A DNA stretch of 6,230 nucleotides from Bryobacterales bacterium (GTDB taxonomy: Bacteria; Cyanobacteriota; Vampirovibrionia; Obscuribacterales; Obscuribacteraceae), in contig CAJCHQ010000877.1 of assembly GCA_903970295.1 (NCBI GenBank), positions 1 to 6,230 of the forward strand. The letters are read 5' to 3'. Under the pieces are notes generated by a model, which was not told the origin of the DNA, ran no database searches, and worked only from the letters and a program-made list of their open reading frames with translations. Within the stretch, counting starts at the first letter, position 1, and each line of letters begins with the position of its first letter. This document shows positions 4,702-6,230 of this stretch, piece after piece. Made by a program: the position numbers and the translations under genes.

Positions 4702-5385
4702 TTATGCCTTAAAGGGTCTGCCGAACGAGACGCGGTTGCCACCTTTGCGCATATTGGCAAGTAAGGCTTCGGCGGCCTGGGCGAACATTTCTTCCAATTC
4801 GGCTACGCCATCGGGAAAGCAGGCAACGCCAACACTGACTGTAATCGTAAAAGGTTGCCAGATGCTGGTAATGACATGTTTCTCCAGCTTCGTGCGAATG
4901 CGTTCGGCAGCCACTTCGGCTCCAGACCTTGGGGTTTCTGGCAAAATCACGCCGAAAGTATCTTCCCGGCACCGCCCAGCAATGTCGACGTCACGAATGG
5001 AGGAAAGAAGCATTCTACCGGCGCCATCGACTGCGGCGGGCTTCGCTTCGCTGCCCAGGTGGCTGGATAACTCTTCGAAGCCGTCAATCCCGACCAGGCA
5101 CAAGGCAAATGGTCGGCCATAACGCCTGGCTCTGCGCAATTCGTAATTCAAGCGCTTGTAAAAAGTTTTGAAATTCTGTGAGGTTAAATCGAGCAGTGCG
5201 CGACGCTCCAATTCGGCGTCAGAAATGTCTTTGCCTTCAGAGTCACGCTCGGCATGTAATTTGGCATCTTCGCGGGGAATTTCATATTGCGGACTGTCAC
5301 CCGTGGTCCAGGGAAACTGCTCGTTTTGCACGCGCAAATCGGAAATTCGTTTTTGAAAGAGATGTTCTTTGTCGGCTTCTGTCAC
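4702..5385 (-). CDS. Degenerate GGDEF-domain protein
   Basis: The 227-residue product starts at GTG 5385; an in-frame TAG two codons upstream excludes a longer form, and no ribosome site is visible. Residues 1-63 are charged, without membrane segment. Residues 64-225 are a whole GGDEF fold: NYELRRARRYGRPFALCLVGID (79-101), the signature hairpin (130-150), ITVSVGVACFPDG (181-193) and a C-terminal RKGGNRVSF. The motif GGDEF is REDTF (140-144), the metal-binding first Asp of the usual D-x-D-x-F-K is Gly (99), and the following Asn/Asp are Ser, so diguanylate cyclase activity is very unlikely. RxxD, the family's c-di-GMP inhibitory site, is kept as RDVD (131-134), five residues ahead of the motif. 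It therefore may be a c-di-GMP-binding or protein-docking pseudoenzyme in the cytoplasm. It lies between nagA and the TPR pair on the same strand. Confidence 0.85.
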   Translation of the reverse strand: MTEADKEHLFQKRISDLRVQNEQFPWTTGDSPQYEIPREDAKLHAERDSEGKDISDAELERRALLDLTSQNFKTFYKRLNYELRRARRYGRPFALCLVGIDGFEELSSHLGSEAKPAAVDGAGRMLLSSIRDVDIAGRCREDTFGVILPETPRSGAEVAAERIRTKLEKHVITSIWQPFTITVSVGVACFPDGVAELEEMFAQAAEALLANMRKGGNRVSFGRPFKA

Positions 5386-5403
5386 AATCTACATAGTGTA
5401 TCA

Positions 5404-5432
5404 ATTAAACCGCCAGCGCTGCCATAGGTCTA
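5404..5432 (-). promoter_or_regulatory. Possible promoter of the GGDEF gene
   Basis: TAGACC (5432-5427), a 17-base spacer and TTTAAT (5409-5404) make a fair sigma70-like match. Transcription would start near 5397, only about a dozen bases before the GTG start at 5385, in a leader without ribosome site. If right, the mRNA is nearly leaderless. Confidence 0.33.
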
Positions 5433-5439
5433 GGCACTC

Positions 5440-5511
5440 GCCGGTAAAAGCACAGACTAAGCACCGGCCGCGGTGACTACATTCCTGGCATCCACAAGTG
5501 TCGGCACCAGG
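5440..5511. repeat. Inverted repeats in the nagA-GGDEF gap
   Basis: Two hairpin-capable pairs lie in the 169-base gap: GCCGGT (5440-5445) with ACCGGC (5463-5468), loop 17, and CCTGG (5484-5488) with CCAGG (5507-5511), loop 18. Neither is followed by a T-tract on the - strand, so neither is a standard intrinsic terminator for nagA. They may have no function. Confidence 0.25.
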
Positions 5512-5540
5512 TTGCAAACACTCTCAGAACAATGTGACAC

Positions 5541-5560
5541 CAATTCAACACAATTCAACA
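5541..5560. repeat. Tandem 10-base repeat over the nagA stop
   Basis: CAATTCAACA occurs twice in direct succession, at 5541-5550 and 5551-5560. The second copy contains the TGA stop of the nagA-like gene (5557-5555, - strand), so the duplication lies just downstream of the coding region and does not change the protein. Confidence 0.5.
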
Positions 5561-6230
5561 TACAACCTGGCCTGAGACAATCACATGTCTGATAGCCAGT
5601 GTTTGTTGATCCCAAACGACAAGGTCACCGTATTTGCCTACTTCCAGATGACCGACATATTTTTCGATACCGACCGCTTTGGCAGGATTCCAGGTGGCCA
5701 TGCGAATCACTTCCTGAAAGCTGGCCGTCTGCCAATTGCACATATTAACCACACCTTCGCCCAGAGTGATCGATGAACCGACAAGACCACCACCAGTGGT
5801 GCCAATCTGAGCCGCATCGGTAACCAAAATAACTTTATCTATACCCTTGACTTTGAGGATCAGTTTGATCATGCTCGGCTCCAGATGCTTGCCGTCGCAG
5901 ATCAAGCAACAGGTGACGCGATCGTCCGACAGCGCCGCAGTGACGGCACCAGGCGCGCGATGGTGAATCGGAGGCATGGCGTTGAAGATATGCGTGACTA
6001 GACGAATGCCGCGATCGAATGCAGCCATCGCTTCATCCAGTGTGGCATTTGAATGGCCCAGTGAAACTGGAATTTCGTGTTCTTTCAAAAAATCGATTGA
6101 AGCACCGGTCGGATCCAGTTCCGGCGCGATCGTAATCAATCTGACCGATTCATCTGTGAGCTGCCTGAGCACCTCCAGATTGAGCGGCTGAATAAATTGA
6201 AGTGGATGGACGCCAGGTCGTTGCGGCGAT
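5555..6230 (-). CDS. nagA: N-acetylglucosamine-6-phosphate deacetylase-like amidohydrolase, C-terminal part
   Basis: The gene enters at the right edge and gives 224 residues before TGA at 5557-5555; the start and the metal-binding HLEGP segment lie outside. Visible family motifs, in fragment numbering: RPGVHPLQFI (4-13), VRLITIAPEL (29-38), GHSNA (58-62, metal His59), THIFNAM (79-85, metal His80), HHRAPG (89-94), ICDGKHLEP (110-118), LVTDAAQIG (135-143, catalytic Asp138), then GSSITLGEGV (151-160) and NPAKAVGIEKYVGHLEVGKYGDLVVWD (181-207). NagA removes acetate from GlcNAc-6-phosphate to give glucosamine-6-phosphate, in amino-sugar and cell-wall recycling in the cytoplasm. The essential residues within the fragment are present. 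One oddity is that the stretch between the catalytic Asp and the GTL-x-GS-like motif is only about 11 residues, some 20 shorter than I expect for NagA. A related amidohydrolase with another substrate is possible. Confidence 0.83.
   Translation of the reverse strand, partial: SPQRPGVHPLQFIQPLNLEVLRQLTDESVRLITIAPELDPTGASIDFLKEHEIPVSLGHSNATLDEAMAAFDRGIRLVTHIFNAMPPIHHRAPGAVTAALSDDRVTCCLICDGKHLEPSMIKLILKVKGIDKVILVTDAAQIGTTGGGLVGSSITLGEGVVNMCNWQTASFQEVIRMATWNPAKAVGIEKYVGHLEVGKYGDLVVWDQQTLAIRHVIVSGQVVC

Noticed and set aside
5440..5511. Intrinsic terminator of the nagA-like gene
   Set aside because: Stems are short with long loops and no T-tract follows on the - strand.

Overview
The window reads as bacterial chromosome of roughly balanced base composition, with two rightward genes at the left edge and a long leftward block filling the rest. 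The gene content (a LON substrate-binding-domain protein with a cyanobacterial-type C-terminus, several kinesin-light-chain-type TPR proteins with secretion signals, a diverged GGDEF protein) is most like non-photosynthetic relatives of Cyanobacteria (Melainabacteria/Vampirovibrionia, for example Obscuribacterales). That placement is inference from protein character only; no marker gene is present.

Left edge, + strand: the last 54 codons of a LON substrate-binding-domain protein (2-166), a 124-base gap holding an orphan Shine-Dalgarno-like sequence, and an unrecognised 158-residue protein (291-767). It converges, 26 bases apart, with the leftward block.

Leftward block, in order of transcription from the right: the 3' part of a NagA-like N-acetylglucosamine-6-phosphate deacetylase (enters at 6230, ends 5555); a soluble GGDEF-fold protein with a ruined catalytic motif but an intact RxxD motif (5385-4702); exported TPR protein B (4532-3348); its tandem paralogue, exported TPR protein A (3222-2275); and, after a 477-base gap, a small TPR protein (1168-794). 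A and B share the N-terminal MRV-KV signal, a conserved three-to-four-TPR core, and a Lys/Ala/Asp/Ser-rich tail.

Two things deserve attention. First, gene A ends just after a run of ten A residues (2291-2300, read on the - strand). A single -1 slip there would bypass the stop and join A to a 215-residue continuation (2293-1646) that has two more TPR-like helices pairs and a DnaJ-like CxxCxGxG motif, but contains no ATG and no credible start of its own. The product would be about 525 residues instead of 315. Whether this is programmed slippage, phase variation, a frameshift mutation or an assembly error cannot be decided from one sequence. Second, the small TPR gene has a near-consensus promoter (TTGACA, 17 bases, TATAAA; 1375-1347) about 170 bases upstream of its start. 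The leader between them has a series of hairpins, including an anti-Shine-Dalgarno heptamer that can pair either with the ribosome site or with an upstream GGAG, a layout like a translational switch.

No rRNA, tRNA, CRISPR array, insertion sequence or phage gene was seen. Intergenic stretches over 300 bases: only 1169-1645, described in the feature list.
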